From: Burkholderia sp. TSV86 | GTDB taxonomy: Bacteria > Pseudomonadota > Gammaproteobacteria > Burkholderiales > Burkholderiaceae | Assembly: GCF_001522865.1 (NCBI RefSeq) | Contig: NZ_LOWB01000021.1 | Span: 62,001-126,000 of the forward strand | Reading direction: 5' to 3' | DNA: 64,000 nt | Shown: positions 47,679 to 57,706 of the stretch, piece after piece | How the letters are laid out: each line of letters begins with the position of its first letter | Numbering within the stretch: the first letter of the stretch is position 1 | The notes under the pieces: model-generated | The model's database searches: none | Seen by the model: only the letters and a program-made list of their open reading frames with translations | Told to the model about the DNA's origin: nothing | Position numbers and translations under genes: made by a program

Positions 47679-48599
47679 ATGCAACCGGAGTCGATCGAAT
47701 TCGCCGCCAGCGACGGCTATGCGCTACGCGGCACGCTCTGGCCCCCGGCGGGCGAAACGCATGCGGCCCTGCTCGTGCATCCGGCGACCGCCGTGCCGGA
47801 ACGCCTGTACGCGGGCTTCGCGCAGTACGCCGCATCGCGCGGCTTCGCCGCGCTCACGTACAGCTATCGCGGCGTCGACGGATCGCGCCCGGCCGATCTG
47901 CGCGCGCTCGACGCACGCATGCGCGACTGGGCCGACTACGACGCCGAAGCGGCAACCGCCTGGGCCCAGCGGCGCTTCCCGCAGTTGCCGCTCGTCGCGG
48001 TGGGCCACAGCTTCGGCGGCCACGCGATCGGCCTCTGCGACGCGACGCGCCATTTACGCGCGGGCATACTCGTCGCATCGCACGCGGGCAGCACGCGCCT
48101 GATTCGCAGCCGTCTCGAACGGCTCCGGGTGCGAACGGTGCTCGGCGCGATCGCGCCCGTGGCTTGCGCGCTGTGCGGCTACGCGCCATGCCGGCGCTTA
48201 CGCCTCGGCGAAGATCTGCCCGCCGGCGTGATGCGCGAGTGGGCCGGCTGGACCACGCTGCCCCGCTATTTCTTCGACGATCCGACGCTCGACGCCGCCG
48301 CGCGCTTCGCACGCGCGTCACTGCCCATCCTCGCGGTCGGCATCGACGACGATCCGTGGGCCACGCCCACCGCGATCGACCTGCTGGTCGGCTTCCTTAC
48401 GCATGCGCGCATCGAGCGCCGCCAAATCGATCCGCGCGCGGCCGGTTGCGGACCGATCGGCCACATGGGCTTTTTCCGCAGCGCGCCGGGCAAGGTCTTA
48501 TGGCCGGGCGTCGTCGATTGGCTCGCCTCAGCGCTGTCCGCCGCGCCCGATGCGGCCGCCGCAGCACCGTCGCCGAGCCTCGCGGGCCATGCCGGCTGA
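47679..48599 (+). CDS. Alpha/beta hydrolase
   Basis: A 306-aa hydrolase of the alpha/beta fold. The nucleophile elbow is VGHSFGGHA (serine near residue 112). The early strand-turn LTYSYRGVDGSRP and a late acid/histidine region (DPWATPTA and GHMGFF) complete a plausible catalytic triad. It resembles predicted YheT/serine-aminopeptidase-like hydrolases; the substrate is unknown. GAGGA seven bases before the ATG at 47679 is better than the ATG at 47661. A 7-bp tandem repeat begins directly after its stop codon. Confidence 0.8.
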   Translation: MQPESIEFAASDGYALRGTLWPPAGETHAALLVHPATAVPERLYAGFAQYAASRGFAALTYSYRGVDGSRPADLRALDARMRDWADYDAEAATAWAQRRFPQLPLVAVGHSFGGHAIGLCDATRHLRAGILVASHAGSTRLIRSRLERLRVRTVLGAIAPVACALCGYAPCRRLRLGEDLPAGVMREWAGWTTLPRYFFDDPTLDAAARFARASLPILAVGIDDDPWATPTAIDLLVGFLTHARIERRQIDPRAAGCGPIGHMGFFRSAPGKVLWPGVVDWLASALSAAPDAAAAAPSPSLAGHAG

Positions 48600-48600
48600 G

Positions 48601-48680
48601 CGTCGCTCGTCGCTCGTCGCTCGTCGCTCGTCGCTCGTCGCTCGTCGCTCGTCGCTCGTCGCTCGTCGCTCGTCGCTCGT
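48601..48680. repeat. 7-bp tandem repeat array (CGTCGCT), 11 copies
   Basis: Eleven perfect copies of CGTCGCT (48601-48677) plus a partial unit, immediately after the hydrolase stop codon. Perfect identity of all units points to recent slippage and likely copy-number variation between strains. Confidence 0.95.
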
Positions 48681-48914
48681 TCTTCAATTATGCGGAAGCG
48701 TCCCGCCGTCTCGCGCAAGTCATTCCGCTCGTCGCCATCGAGGCGGTAAGCGCCCCATCGCTCGCGCCTCATGCCGGCGTGCCGCGCCGCCACGCGCGCC
48801 GCACAGCGTCCGGCAACGCACGCTGGCCGGACGGCAATTGGCGGGAACTGTCCCTCGTGCGTTACCCTTATGGCTTGTTCAGCCATATTGAAAAATTTGA
48901 AGAGGAACGAGGCC

Positions 48915-49463
48915 ATGTTCATTTCATCCGCAACAGCACGCCAGCGCCTTCGTTTTGCCGGCTTGCTGCGCGCGCCGCTCGGCGCGCTGAGCGCCGCCGC
49001 GCTTCTCGCCGCTTGCACGATGCCGACCCATCCCGATTCAAACGCGCCCGCGCCCGATCCGTTCAACCCCGCGACGATCCAGCTCATCGACAACACGAGC
49101 TGGGAGCTCGTCAACTGGCGCAACGCCGACGGCTCGTCGCGCGAGATCCCGCACGGCGACAACGGCGAGCCGATCGCGCTCGCGCTGTCGTCCCAAACGG
49201 GCGTGCGGCGCGTTGCCGGCTTTTCGGGCTGCAACCGCTACATGGGCACCTACGACGTGAAGAACGGCGTGCTGAGCGTAGGTCCGCTCGCCGGCACGCG
49301 GATGGCTTGCATCGCGCCGGCGCGCGGCGCGCTCGAACGCGACTATCTCGCGGCGCTCGAGCACATCGCGAAGGCCGGCGTGCAGATGCGCGACCCGCAG
49401 CAGCTCATCATCGTCACCGACGAAGGCGCAACGCTGACGTTCGCGCGACGCAACGCCAAATAA
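48915..49463 (+). CDS. META domain lipoprotein (HslJ-like)
   Basis: A 182-aa predicted lipoprotein: signal peptide with lipobox LLAAC (cysteine near residue 34), then a META domain with NTSWELVNWR, GFSGCNRYMGTYDV and a late MACIAPARGALERDYLAAL, the usual order in HslJ-type proteins. META/HslJ proteins are exported, heat-induced and linked to novobiocin resistance in E. coli; the role here is not established. GAGG is placed well before the ATG. It lies between the second VNTR and ftsK. Confidence 0.85.
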   Translation: MFISSATARQRLRFAGLLRAPLGALSAAALLAACTMPTHPDSNAPAPDPFNPATIQLIDNTSWELVNWRNADGSSREIPHGDNGEPIALALSSQTGVRRVAGFSGCNRYMGTYDVKNGVLSVGPLAGTRMACIAPARGALERDYLAALEHIAKAGVQMRDPQQLIIVTDEGATLTFARRNAK

Positions 49464-49659
49464 GCGCCGCGCGGCGGCGAACCGGGTGCGCGGCCCCGCG
49501 CCCCGGCGCACCCGATACGGGCCGCCGGCCGCGCAACTGCGGCAACGGCGCGCGCGGCAGCGTGCGCCGTTCGCCAAACCTTCCTAGCCGACCGGTTAAA
49601 CTCATCGGGATCGCGCATCGCGCGCCCACCCTTCTTCAGTTTCTGAGCTGTCTCTGAGC

Positions 49660-52600
49660 ATGCAAACGGTAGTTCTCGGCTGGTTCGGCTTCTCGGCCGT
49701 CTGGTTCATTCCCCTTTTCTGGCGGCTCGTCAAGGCGATGCTGCCGGGCGGCAGCGGCCTCGCGGGCCCCGGCTCGATCCGGCTGTGGCTCGGCTTCGTA
49801 TGCGTGCTTGCCGCGAGCTGCACGCTCGCGGCCGCGCTGCCCGGCGACGCGACGACGAACGCATTCGGCCATGCGCTCGCGGGCGGCTTCGAACACGTGC
49901 TCGGACGCATCGGCACGCCGCTCGCGATGATCGCGCTGTTTTTCGTCGGGCTGCCCTGGCTGCTCGACGTAAGCTGGCGGCAAGCGAGCGCGTGGCTCGA
50001 CGCATCGCTCGGCATCCGCCTGACTCGCGAGCACGGCGCGGACGAACCGCGCAGTGCCGCCGAGTTGCCTCGCACCGCGCCGCATCGCGACGATGGCCGC
50101 GCCGATATGCAGCCGATGAGCGCGCATACGGTCAATTCGATGGCGCCGCGGCAAAACGGCCGGTACGCACGGCCCACGCCGTGGAAACCGAGCGACGCGC
50201 CGCACGAGCGCCGCGCGCAGGCCGCCGGCGCGCGAGCGGCAGCGCAGACAGCCGCGCCTGTCGGCTGGCCCAAGCCCGGCACGGCCGCACGCGGTGCAGC
50301 GGCAGCGGGCGCCGCGAGTGCAATCGCATCCGGTCACCTGGCCGTGGCGAAATCGGCAGGCCGGATGTCTTCCGCTGGTCTGCCCGCAACCGAAATCCGC
50401 CCGCCTGCGTTGACGAACGGTCCGGGCGAGCCGGCCATGATCGGCTCGCCCGGCGGTGCGCCGTCGACGCCCGCCATGCCAAATCCGCCATTCGCTTCCG
50501 GTCCGGCACGCCGGGCCTCGCCGGCCGGTTCAGCCCAATCTGTAACGGCAGCGGCCCGCGGCCCCTTTGCGACACGCTCGGCCACGGCCGAGCAGCGTTT
50601 CGCACCGCGCCGATCGCCGGCGCAGGCTGCCGTGGCCGCCGCACGCAATCGCCCGATGACGTTTACACCGTCGCGGCAAGCGGCCGCCGCGCCGCGCAAT
50701 ACCCTTGCGACGCCGCGTCCCTCCACTGCGCGCTCATCCGTCAAACCGGCCGCCGTCGAAGCCGCGCGCAAGCGGCCGGTGAACCCCGCTCGCGCGCCGC
50801 TCTATGCATGGTCGGAAAAGCCCGCGCAGCCGATCGAGCCCGCGCCGAGCGTGCACGAGACATTGCGTTCGATCGAAGCGAGCGCCGCGCAATGGGCGGC
50901 GCTCGCCGGCGCACCCTCCTCGGCGGCAAGAGAAGCGACGCGGGAGCTTGCCGCGCCAGCATCGGCATCGGCATCGGCACCTGCAGCGGCTGCGGCTGCG
51001 GCTGCGGAAACGGCTCCGGCATCGCCGTCGGCAGCCACATCGGCAACCGCCACGAACGCGAGCGAAGCCATCGGCACCGTGGCGGCCGTCACCGCGGATA
51101 GCGCATCGAACACAGGCGCTGCCGGACAGACAGATATCGAACGCCCGCGCGGCGGCGGCGTCGATGCGTCGGCGGCCAGTCCCGCTGCATCGGCGTGCGA
51201 CGCCGTCGCCGGTATGCCACCGGCCGCGACAACCGAATCCGGCGCCCCTATCGATGATGCCGCCGGGATCGTGCCCACCGATGCGTCGGCCGGCATCGTT
51301 GCCCACGCGCAGGCCGACGCGCAAACCCAAGCCAGCGTCGAGACTGAAACGGAAATCGAGGCCGAAACCGGCACGGATCATTCGACCGTCTCCGAGGCAG
51401 CCGCCGTAGCTCAAGCCGCCGTCGGCGAGCGTAGCGACAAGCCCGCCGGCGAACCGACGCCAACTGCAATCCGCGCCACGGGCTCCGCCGCCGGCGCAAC
51501 GGCGGCCCCTCTTGCCTCCTCGGCCGCGGCCACGGCGGCGGGCGCGCCCCGGCAAACGCTGCGTCAGTTCAGCGACGTGGCCGCCCCCGGCGCCATCGGT
51601 CCGAACGCCGGTGCGCACGCGGCCCCCGACGAAGCCGGCACGGCCGCATCCGCCGGCGAAACCGACGCACACGCCGAGCGAGCCGCTATCGACGCCGATA
51701 CTGCCGGCCACGGCGCGCTCGCCGCGCAGGCCCGCGCAAGCACGGGCGGTCTGGTCACGCAAATCATCGCCGAACACAGCTTGCCTACTCGCGACGGCAT
51801 CGCCATCCGAGCCCCCGCGTCCGCTCAGGCGGACGCCTCACTCATGCAACCGCCGGGCAACGATGCGCGCACCTCATGGGCCGCCGCAAGTGCGTCCATG
51901 CCGGGCATTGCCGTCCCTGTTTCAAATTTGGCGTCGAGCACGGCCCCATCCGCCGCTGCCGAGCGTGCCCACGGCGATCCGGTGCCGACGGCAGCCGCGC
52001 CCGCCGCGTCCACCGCCCAAGCCGCCGCGCCGGCTCAAGCGCCCCCGCACGCGCCTGCCGCACCGGCGGCCTCCGTAGCGCAGGCGGTCTCGGCAACGGC
52101 CCCGATAGCCCCGGCTGCTGCCGTAGTGCCGGCGCTCTCCGCCGCATCGGCACCTCGACCGGCATCGGCTCCGGCCACTGTCACGATTGCAACGGCGCAA
52201 GCGATGCCGGCCACTACGCCGCCACTGCCTGCCGCATCGAGTCCGCTCATCGCGCCAGCCCATTCAGCCGGCTCGGCGAACCTCGCGGCATCAGCCACGC
52301 CCGTTGTGTCAGCTCCTGTCGCCGCTGAGGCAATGCCCGTTGCGGCAACGCCCGCCGACGCCCCCGCTACCGAGCCCGCCCGTCCAGCCCGCCAGCCCGC
52401 CCCGAACGCGTTCGAGTTCCACGCGCCCGCCGCGTCGAACGTCGAGCTGCCGACGCTCGAACTGCTCGAACCCGCATCGGACGACGTCGAAACCATCTCC
52501 GACGCGCATCTCGCACAAACCGGCCAGGTCATCGAGCAGCGGCTGCAGGAGTTCAAGGTGCCGGTGACCGTGGTAGGCGCGTCGGCAGGCCCGGTGATCA

Positions 52601-53919
52601 CGCGTTTCGAGATCGAGCCCGCGCTCGGCGTGCGCGGCAGCCAGATCGTCGGCCTGATGAAGGATCTGTCGCGCGGCCTCGGGCTGACGTCGATCCGCGT
52701 CGTCGAGACGATCCCCGGCAAGACCTGCATGGGCCTCGAGCTGCCGAACGCGAAGCGCCAGATGATCCGGCTGTCCGAAATTCTCGCGTCGCGCCAGTAC
52801 CAGCATTCGGCATCGCATCTGACGCTCGCGATGGGCAAGGACATCACCGGCAATCCGGTCGTCACCGATCTCGCGAAGGCGCCGCACATGCTGGTGGCCG
52901 GCACGACCGGCTCGGGCAAGTCGGTCGCGGTCAACGCGATGATCGCGTCGCTGCTCTACAAGGCAACGCCCGAGGAAGTGCGGCTCATCATGATCGATCC
53001 GAAGATGCTGGAGCTATCGGTCTACGAAGGCATTCCCCATCTGCTCGCGCCCGTCGTCACCGATATGAAGCTCGCCGCGAACGCGCTCAACTGGTGCGTC
53101 GGCGAAATGGAAAAGCGCTACCGGCTGATGTCGGCGGTCGGCGTGCGCAATCTCGCGGGCTTCAACCAGAAGATCCGCGATGCCGCCGCCAAGGAAAAGA
53201 AGATCGGCAATCCGTTCTCGCTGACGCCCGACGATCCGGAGCCGCTCGCGCCGCTACCGCTCATCGTCGTCGTGATCGACGAACTCGCCGATCTGATGAT
53301 GGTCGCCGGCAAGAAGATCGAGGAGCTGATCGCACGGCTCGCGCAAAAGGCGCGCGCGGCCGGCATTCATCTGATTCTCGCGACGCAGCGTCCGTCGGTC
53401 GACGTGATCACCGGCCTCATCAAGGCGAACATCCCGACGCGCGTTGCGTTTCAGGTGTCATCGAAAATCGACTCGCGCACGATTCTGGATCAGATGGGCG
53501 CCGAATCGCTGCTCGGCCAGGGCGACATGCTGTTCCTGCCGCCGGGCACCGGTTATCCACAGCGCGTGCACGGCGCGTTCGTCGCGGATGAGGAAGTGCA
53601 CCGGATCGTCGAATATCTGAAGCAGTTCGGCGAGCCGCAGTACGAGGAAGGGATTCTCGACGGGCCGGCGGCCGAAGGCGGCGGCGCGCAGGATCTGTTC
53701 GGCGAGGCGCCCGATGCGGAAGCCGATCCGCTGTACGACGAAGCGGTTGCGTTCGTCGTGCGCACGCGGCGCGCGTCGATATCGTCGGTGCAGCGGCAGT
53801 TGCGGATCGGCTACAACCGCGCGGCGCGGCTCGTCGAGCAAATGGAGGCGGCGGGCCTGGTGTCGTCGATGGGCATCAACGGCAGCCGCGAAGTGCTCGC
53901 GCCGCCGCTGCCGGAGTAA
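49660..53919 (+). CDS. ftsK: FtsK/SpoIIIE-family DNA translocase with very long linker
   Basis: A 1419-aa DNA translocase. The N-terminal 110 residues have about three membrane helices (canonical FtsK has four). Roughly residues 110-920 form an Ala/Pro/Ser/Thr-rich low-complexity linker. The motor follows, with [20 protein letters not shown], Walker [12 protein letters not shown] (about residue 1083), Walker [15 protein letters not shown] and [12 protein letters not shown]. The last 65 residues are the winged-helix gamma domain ([20 protein letters not shown]) that reads KOPS sites. The lolA gene common beside ftsK is absent, so this may be a second paralogue. Confidence 0.92.
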   Translation: MQTVVLGWFGFSAVWFIPLFWRLVKAMLPGGSGLAGPGSIRLWLGFVCVLAASCTLAAALPGDATTNAFGHALAGGFEHVLGRIGTPLAMIALFFVGLPWLLDVSWRQASAWLDASLGIRLTREHGADEPRSAAELPRTAPHRDDGRADMQPMSAHTVNSMAPRQNGRYARPTPWKPSDAPHERRAQAAGARAAAQTAAPVGWPKPGTAARGAAAAGAASAIASGHLAVAKSAGRMSSAGLPATEIRPPALTNGPGEPAMIGSPGGAPSTPAMPNPPFASGPARRASPAGSAQSVTAAARGPFATRSATAEQRFAPRRSPAQAAVAAARNRPMTFTPSRQAAAAPRNTLATPRPSTARSSVKPAAVEAARKRPVNPARAPLYAWSEKPAQPIEPAPSVHETLRSIEASAAQWAALAGAPSSAAREATRELAAPASASASAPAAAAAAAAETAPASPSAATSATATNASEAIGTVAAVTADSASNTGAAGQTDIERPRGGGVDASAASPAASACDAVAGMPPAATTESGAPIDDAAGIVPTDASAGIVAHAQADAQTQASVETETEIEAETGTDHSTVSEAAAVAQAAVGERSDKPAGEPTPTAIRATGSAAGATAAPLASSAAATAAGAPRQTLRQFSDVAAPGAIGPNAGAHAAPDEAGTAASAGETDAHAERAAIDADTAGHGALAAQARASTGGLVTQIIAEHSLPTRDGIAIRAPASAQADASLMQPPGNDARTSWAAASASMPGIAVPVSNLASSTAPSAAAERAHGDPVPTAAAPAASTAQAAAPAQAPPHAPAAPAASVAQAVSATAPIAPAAAVVPALSAASAPRPASAPATVTIATAQAMPATTPPLPAASSPLIAPAHSAGSANLAASATPVVSAPVAAEAMPVAATPADAPATEPARPARQPAPNAFEFHAPAASNVELPTLELLEPASDDVETISDAHLAQTGQVIEQRLQEFKVPVTVVGASAGPVITRFEIEPALGVRGSQIVGLMKDLSRGLGLTSIRVVETIPGKTCMGLELPNAKRQMIRLSEILASRQYQHSASHLTLAMGKDITGNPVVTDLAKAPHMLVAGTTGSGKSVAVNAMIASLLYKATPEEVRLIMIDPKMLELSVYEGIPHLLAPVVTDMKLAANALNWCVGEMEKRYRLMSAVGVRNLAGFNQKIRDAAAKEKKIGNPFSLTPDDPEPLAPLPLIVVVIDELADLMMVAGKKIEELIARLAQKARAAGIHLILATQRPSVDVITGLIKANIPTRVAFQVSSKIDSRTILDQMGAESLLGQGDMLFLPPGTGYPQRVHGAFVADEEVHRIVEYLKQFGEPQYEEGILDGPAAEGGGAQDLFGEAPDAEADPLYDEAVAFVVRTRRASISSVQRQLRIGYNRAARLVEQMEAAGLVSSMGINGSREVLAPPLPE

Positions 53920-54242
53920 GCGCGCCGATTCCGCGTGCGCGCGCCGCGGCGTCCGGTTTCGAGGCGGCACGGCGCGCGATTCGGCCGCCGGCCTTGCAAA
54001 TCTCCACTCGGCGCACTCCGCCAAGCAGAGCAGGCCGGCCCCGCTCGTTGCCGCTGCGCTCGGGCGGCCCAGCCGTTGGGCGGCGCAATGGCGATCGAGG
54101 GCCAGTCGCAGCGCATTCGCATCCTGCACGCGTGCGCGCGGCCTGCGGCATTCGGCCCGCGTCGCATAGCCCGCCGCATTCACCCCGCCTCGCCCCGCCT
54201 ATCGCGCGAGCGCCGCAACGCCGCTCGCGCGGCGGCGCCCCA
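53920..54242. other. Convergent spacer between ftsK and the lactonase gene
   Basis: 323 GC-rich bp without recognisable gene, promoter or clear T-run terminator. Confidence 0.4.
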
Positions 54243-55481
54243 TCACCGCACCGGCACGAACTTGAAGTCGACCGGCTTGCTGAGCGTCAAGCGCGTCGGC
54301 TCCGGCATGAGCTTGCCGGTCGCGACGTCGCGCCGGAACACGATCACGCTGTCGCTATCCTGATTGCCGACGATCAGCCACTTGCCGCTCGGATCGATCG
54401 CGAACTCGCGCGGCGTCTTGCCGAGCGTCGACTGACGGCCGACCAGCGACAGTCTGCCGCTCGCCGCGTTCACCGTATAGATCACGATCTCGTTCGCATC
54501 GCCGCGATTGCTCGCGTACAAAAAGCGCCCGTCCGGCGACAAATGCAGCGCGGCGGCGCCGAGCTTGCCGGAAAAGCCCGGCGCCGCGAGGGCCACTGCC
54601 TCGATCGGCGTGAGCCGCCCGTCGTCGTAGCGATACGCCACGACCGTCGCATCCAGTTCGGTGATCGCATAGGCAAAGCGGCCGTTCGCACTGAAGATCA
54701 GATGGCGCGGCCCCGCGCCCGCTTGCGCGGCGGCGCGGCGCGTATCGTCCCGCGTGAACACCGTGGCGCCGCCATCCGGCGCGTAGCGGTAGCTCTCGAT
54801 CCGGTCGCCGCCGAGATCCTGCACGAACAGGTACTTGTGATCCGGAGAAAACACGGCCGAATGGACATGCGCGCTATCCTGACGCCCCTTCACCGGCCCG
54901 GTGCCATCGTGACGCACGCTTTGCACGGCCGCGCCGAGCGCGCCCGTGCGCGCATCGACCGGAAACACCGAGAAGCTGCCGCCTGGGTCCGCCGCGACCG
55001 AATAGTTCGACGCGACGAGATACTTGCCGTCCGGCGACAAACTCAAATAACACGGATCGTTCCCTTCGGCCGGCACGCGATTGACGAACGTGAGCTTGCC
55101 CGTTTTCGCGTCGAAATCGAACGCGCTGACGCCGCCGTGCACATTCGCCGGCCCGTCGTCGCCCGGCAGTTCGTTGACCGCGTACACATGGCGGCCGTCG
55201 CGGCTCGCGACGAGATACGACGGGTTCTCGGTCTTCGCCGACGACAGCGGCGTGATGCGGCCGGTGCGGGTATCGAAGCGATAAACGTAAATGCCGTCGC
55301 TGCCCGCGCCCGTGTAGGTGCCGACGAGCAGATTGTAGAGGCCGCCCGCCGGCGCAGCGCCCGCTTCGTGCGCGAACGCATGAGCGCTCATCAGCGGCAG
55401 CGCCAGCGCGAAACCTTTCATCCAGTGACTGAGCCTAAGCGGGAACGCGAAAGGCGACAGCGCACGCATGCGATCGATCAT
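54243..55481 (-). CDS. Exported lactonase-family (beta-propeller) protein
   Basis: A 412-aa protein with a signal peptide ending near AHAFAH and a seven-bladed propeller of the 6-phosphogluconolactonase (YbhE/Pgl2) type. Repeated blade ends are visible, such as LSPDGKYLVASNYS, FSPDHKYLFVQDLGGDRI, LSPDGRFLYASNRGDANEI and IDPSGKWLIVGNQDSDSV. Cytosolic members hydrolyse 6-phosphogluconolactone; an exported one more likely acts on another lactone or cyclic substrate. AAGGAGGAG supports the ATG at 55481. Confidence 0.85.
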   Translation of the reverse strand: MIDRMRALSPFAFPLRLSHWMKGFALALPLMSAHAFAHEAGAAPAGGLYNLLVGTYTGAGSDGIYVYRFDTRTGRITPLSSAKTENPSYLVASRDGRHVYAVNELPGDDGPANVHGGVSAFDFDAKTGKLTFVNRVPAEGNDPCYLSLSPDGKYLVASNYSVAADPGGSFSVFPVDARTGALGAAVQSVRHDGTGPVKGRQDSAHVHSAVFSPDHKYLFVQDLGGDRIESYRYAPDGGATVFTRDDTRRAAAQAGAGPRHLIFSANGRFAYAITELDATVVAYRYDDGRLTPIEAVALAAPGFSGKLGAAALHLSPDGRFLYASNRGDANEIVIYTVNAASGRLSLVGRQSTLGKTPREFAIDPSGKWLIVGNQDSDSVIVFRRDVATGKLMPEPTRLTLSKPVDFKFVPVR

Positions 55482-55658
55482 CGGAATCTCCTCCTTGCAT
55501 TGATTCGTCCCAAGTGTTGTGATGTGGCCAAGCGCGGGCGCACTGGCCGCCCGCGCCGCACCGTCCGCCGAGTATACCGGGCCGCCGCGTGCCGTCGTAC
55601 AGCGCGGGAGGCGGTTGCTCGGATCGTGAACGACAAGCATTACGGAGATTGATCGCCC

Positions 55659-57491
55659 ATGCCCGCCCTCATCGAAGACTACGCCCTCGTCGGCGACGGC
55701 CATACGGCCGCCCTGATTTCCCGCGAGGGCTCGGTCGACTGGCTATGCTGGCCCCGTTTCGATTCCGGCGCGTGCTTCGCCGCGCTCGTCGGCACGCCAG
55801 AGCATGGCCGCTGGCTCGTCGCGCCGGCCGACGGCGTGCGCGTAAGTTCGACGTCACGCCGCTACCGCGGCGACACGTTGATCCTCGAGACCGACTACGA
55901 AAGCGCCGAAGGCGCCGTCACCGTCATCGACTTCATGCCGCCCGGCAGCGGCTGGTCGGAACTGGTGCGCATCGTCGTCGGCCGGCGCGGCGAGATGCGC
56001 ATGCAAATGGAACTCGTGCTGCGCTTCGACTACGGCTTCTCGGTACCATGGGTCACACGGCTGCCGCGCGAGGCGGGCGTGAAGGCGATCGCGGGCCCCG
56101 ACACCGTCGTGCTGCGCACACCGGTGCCGCTCGCGGGCGAGAATCTGCACACGATTGCCGAATTCACCGTGAAGGCCGGCGAGCGCGTGCCGTTCTCGCT
56201 CAGCTACGCGCCGTCGCACCAGCGGCTGCCGCCCGCGCGCGAGCCGCTTTCGTTGCTCGCGCGCACCGAAAACCACTGGCTCGAATGGTCGGCGCGCTGC
56301 CCGGTGAGCGGCCGCTACGCGGCCGCCGTGCGGCGCTCGCTGATCACGCTGAAGGCGCTCGCCTACGAGCCGACGGGCGGCATCGTCGCCGCGCCGACAA
56401 CGTCGCTGCCCGAACAACTTGGCGGCACGCGCAACTGGGATTATCGCTACTGCTGGCTGCGCGACGCGACGATCACGCTGCTCGCGCTGATGCGCGGCGG
56501 CTACTACGACGAGGCACGCGCGTGGCGCACATGGCTCGGCCGCGTGATGGCGGGCTCGCCGGAGCAGATCCAGATCATGTACGGCATCGCAGGCGAGCGC
56601 CGGCTGCCGGAAATGACGCTCGACTGGCTGCCCGGCTATCAGGATTCGAAGCCGGTGCGCATCGGCAACAACGCGGCGAACCAGCTGCAGCTCGATGTGT
56701 TCGGCGAGGTGATGGCGGCGCTGCATGTCGCGCGTGTGGGCGGCTTGCAGGCGGACGACACGGTCTGGTCTGTCCAGACCGCGCTGCTCACGCATCTCGA
56801 AAAAATCTGGCGCGAGCCGGACGAAGGAATCTGGGAGACGCGCGGCGGCCGCCAGCACTTTACGTTCTCGAAGGTGATGGCGTGGGTCGCGTTCGATCGC
56901 GCGATCAAATCGGCCGAGATGTTCCGGCTGCCAGCGCCGCTCGCGCGCTGGCGCGAAGTGCGCGACGAGATTCATGCGGACGTTTGCGAGCACGGCTGGA
57001 ATCCCCGCGTGCGTGCGTTCACGCAGAGCTATGGCAGCGACGCGCTCGACGCGAGCGTGCTGATGCTGCCGCTCGTCGGCTTCCTGCCGCCGTCCGATCC
57101 GCGCATCGCGGACACGGTGAGCGCGATCGAGCACGGCCTGATGCATGACGGCCTCGTGCTGCGCTACCACACGACCGTATACGACGACGGCCTGCCGCCC
57201 GGCGAGGGCACGTTCCTCGCGTGCAGTTTCTGGCTCGTCGACAATCTTGCGCTGCTCGGCCGCATCGACGACGCGCACGCGCTGTTTCGCCGCCTGCTGT
57301 CGCTCGCGAACGATCTCGGGCTGCTCGCGGAGGAATACGATCCCGTCGCGCGGCGGCAGGTCGGTAATTTCCCTCAGGCGTTCTCGCACGTCGCGCTCGT
57401 TCACACGGCGTTCAATTTGATGCACCATGAAGAGGAAATGCTGCGCGCCGCCGGCCAGCCCGCGCCTGCCGATGCCGTCGCGGGACGCTGA
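55659..57491 (+). CDS. GH15 glucoamylase-like glycoside hydrolase
   Basis: A 610-aa protein with the two-part layout of bacterial GH15 enzymes. The N-terminal beta domain starts IEDYALVGDGHTAALISREG and has SVDWLCWPRFDS. The (alpha/alpha)6 barrel has the hallmark NWDYRYCWLRDA near residue 261 and the catalytic-glutamate region GLLAEEYDP near residue 551. Cytosolic members hydrolyse alpha-glucosides such as trehalose, maltose or glucans; the substrate here is unknown. No signal peptide is seen. It is divergent from the lactonase gene. Confidence 0.9.
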   Translation: MPALIEDYALVGDGHTAALISREGSVDWLCWPRFDSGACFAALVGTPEHGRWLVAPADGVRVSSTSRRYRGDTLILETDYESAEGAVTVIDFMPPGSGWSELVRIVVGRRGEMRMQMELVLRFDYGFSVPWVTRLPREAGVKAIAGPDTVVLRTPVPLAGENLHTIAEFTVKAGERVPFSLSYAPSHQRLPPAREPLSLLARTENHWLEWSARCPVSGRYAAAVRRSLITLKALAYEPTGGIVAAPTTSLPEQLGGTRNWDYRYCWLRDATITLLALMRGGYYDEARAWRTWLGRVMAGSPEQIQIMYGIAGERRLPEMTLDWLPGYQDSKPVRIGNNAANQLQLDVFGEVMAALHVARVGGLQADDTVWSVQTALLTHLEKIWREPDEGIWETRGGRQHFTFSKVMAWVAFDRAIKSAEMFRLPAPLARWREVRDEIHADVCEHGWNPRVRAFTQSYGSDALDASVLMLPLVGFLPPSDPRIADTVSAIEHGLMHDGLVLRYHTTVYDDGLPPGEGTFLACSFWLVDNLALLGRIDDAHALFRRLLSLANDLGLLAEEYDPVARRQVGNFPQAFSHVALVHTAFNLMHHEEEMLRAAGQPAPADAVAGR

Positions 57492-57579
57492 TCCGCACGG
57501 ATCGCCGCCGAAGTGTCAGACAAGGTCAGACGCCGGTACACGAGATCGAAGCATGGTTATCTTGCAAACGTATGCTGCA

Positions 57580-57608
57580 TTGCGGCACCCCTGATTGTTC
57601 GCTATGAT
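57580..57608 (+). promoter_or_regulatory. Candidate sigma-70 promoter of phaZ
   Basis: TTGCGG (57580-57585), a 17-base spacer and TATGAT (57603-57608) form a usable promoter about 100 bp upstream of phaZ. The -10 matches five of six consensus bases; the -35 keeps TTG. Confidence 0.55.
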
Positions 57609-57619
57609 CGGTCGCGGTT

Positions 57620-57641
57620 GATTCGATCCAGCGATCGAATC
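57620..57641. promoter_or_regulatory. Perfect palindrome over the phaZ transcription start
   Basis: GATTCGAT (57620-57627) and ATCGAATC (57634-57641) are exact inverted copies with a 6-base spacer. The site begins about 12 bp after the -10, where a repressor would block transcription. Candidate regulators are a PHB-responsive repressor or the nearby TetR protein; neither is proven. Confidence 0.5.
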
Positions 57642-57706
57642 GGTTCGATTGCTGACAGATACGGTCCGTCGCGATGCATTCGCGCGCCGTCCTCCCAGGA
57701 GCACCC

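Noticed and set aside
48601-48680. Possible CRISPR array or repeat-peptide gene
   Set aside because: Perfect 7-bp slippage tract without spacers. Frames through it have no ribosome binding site.
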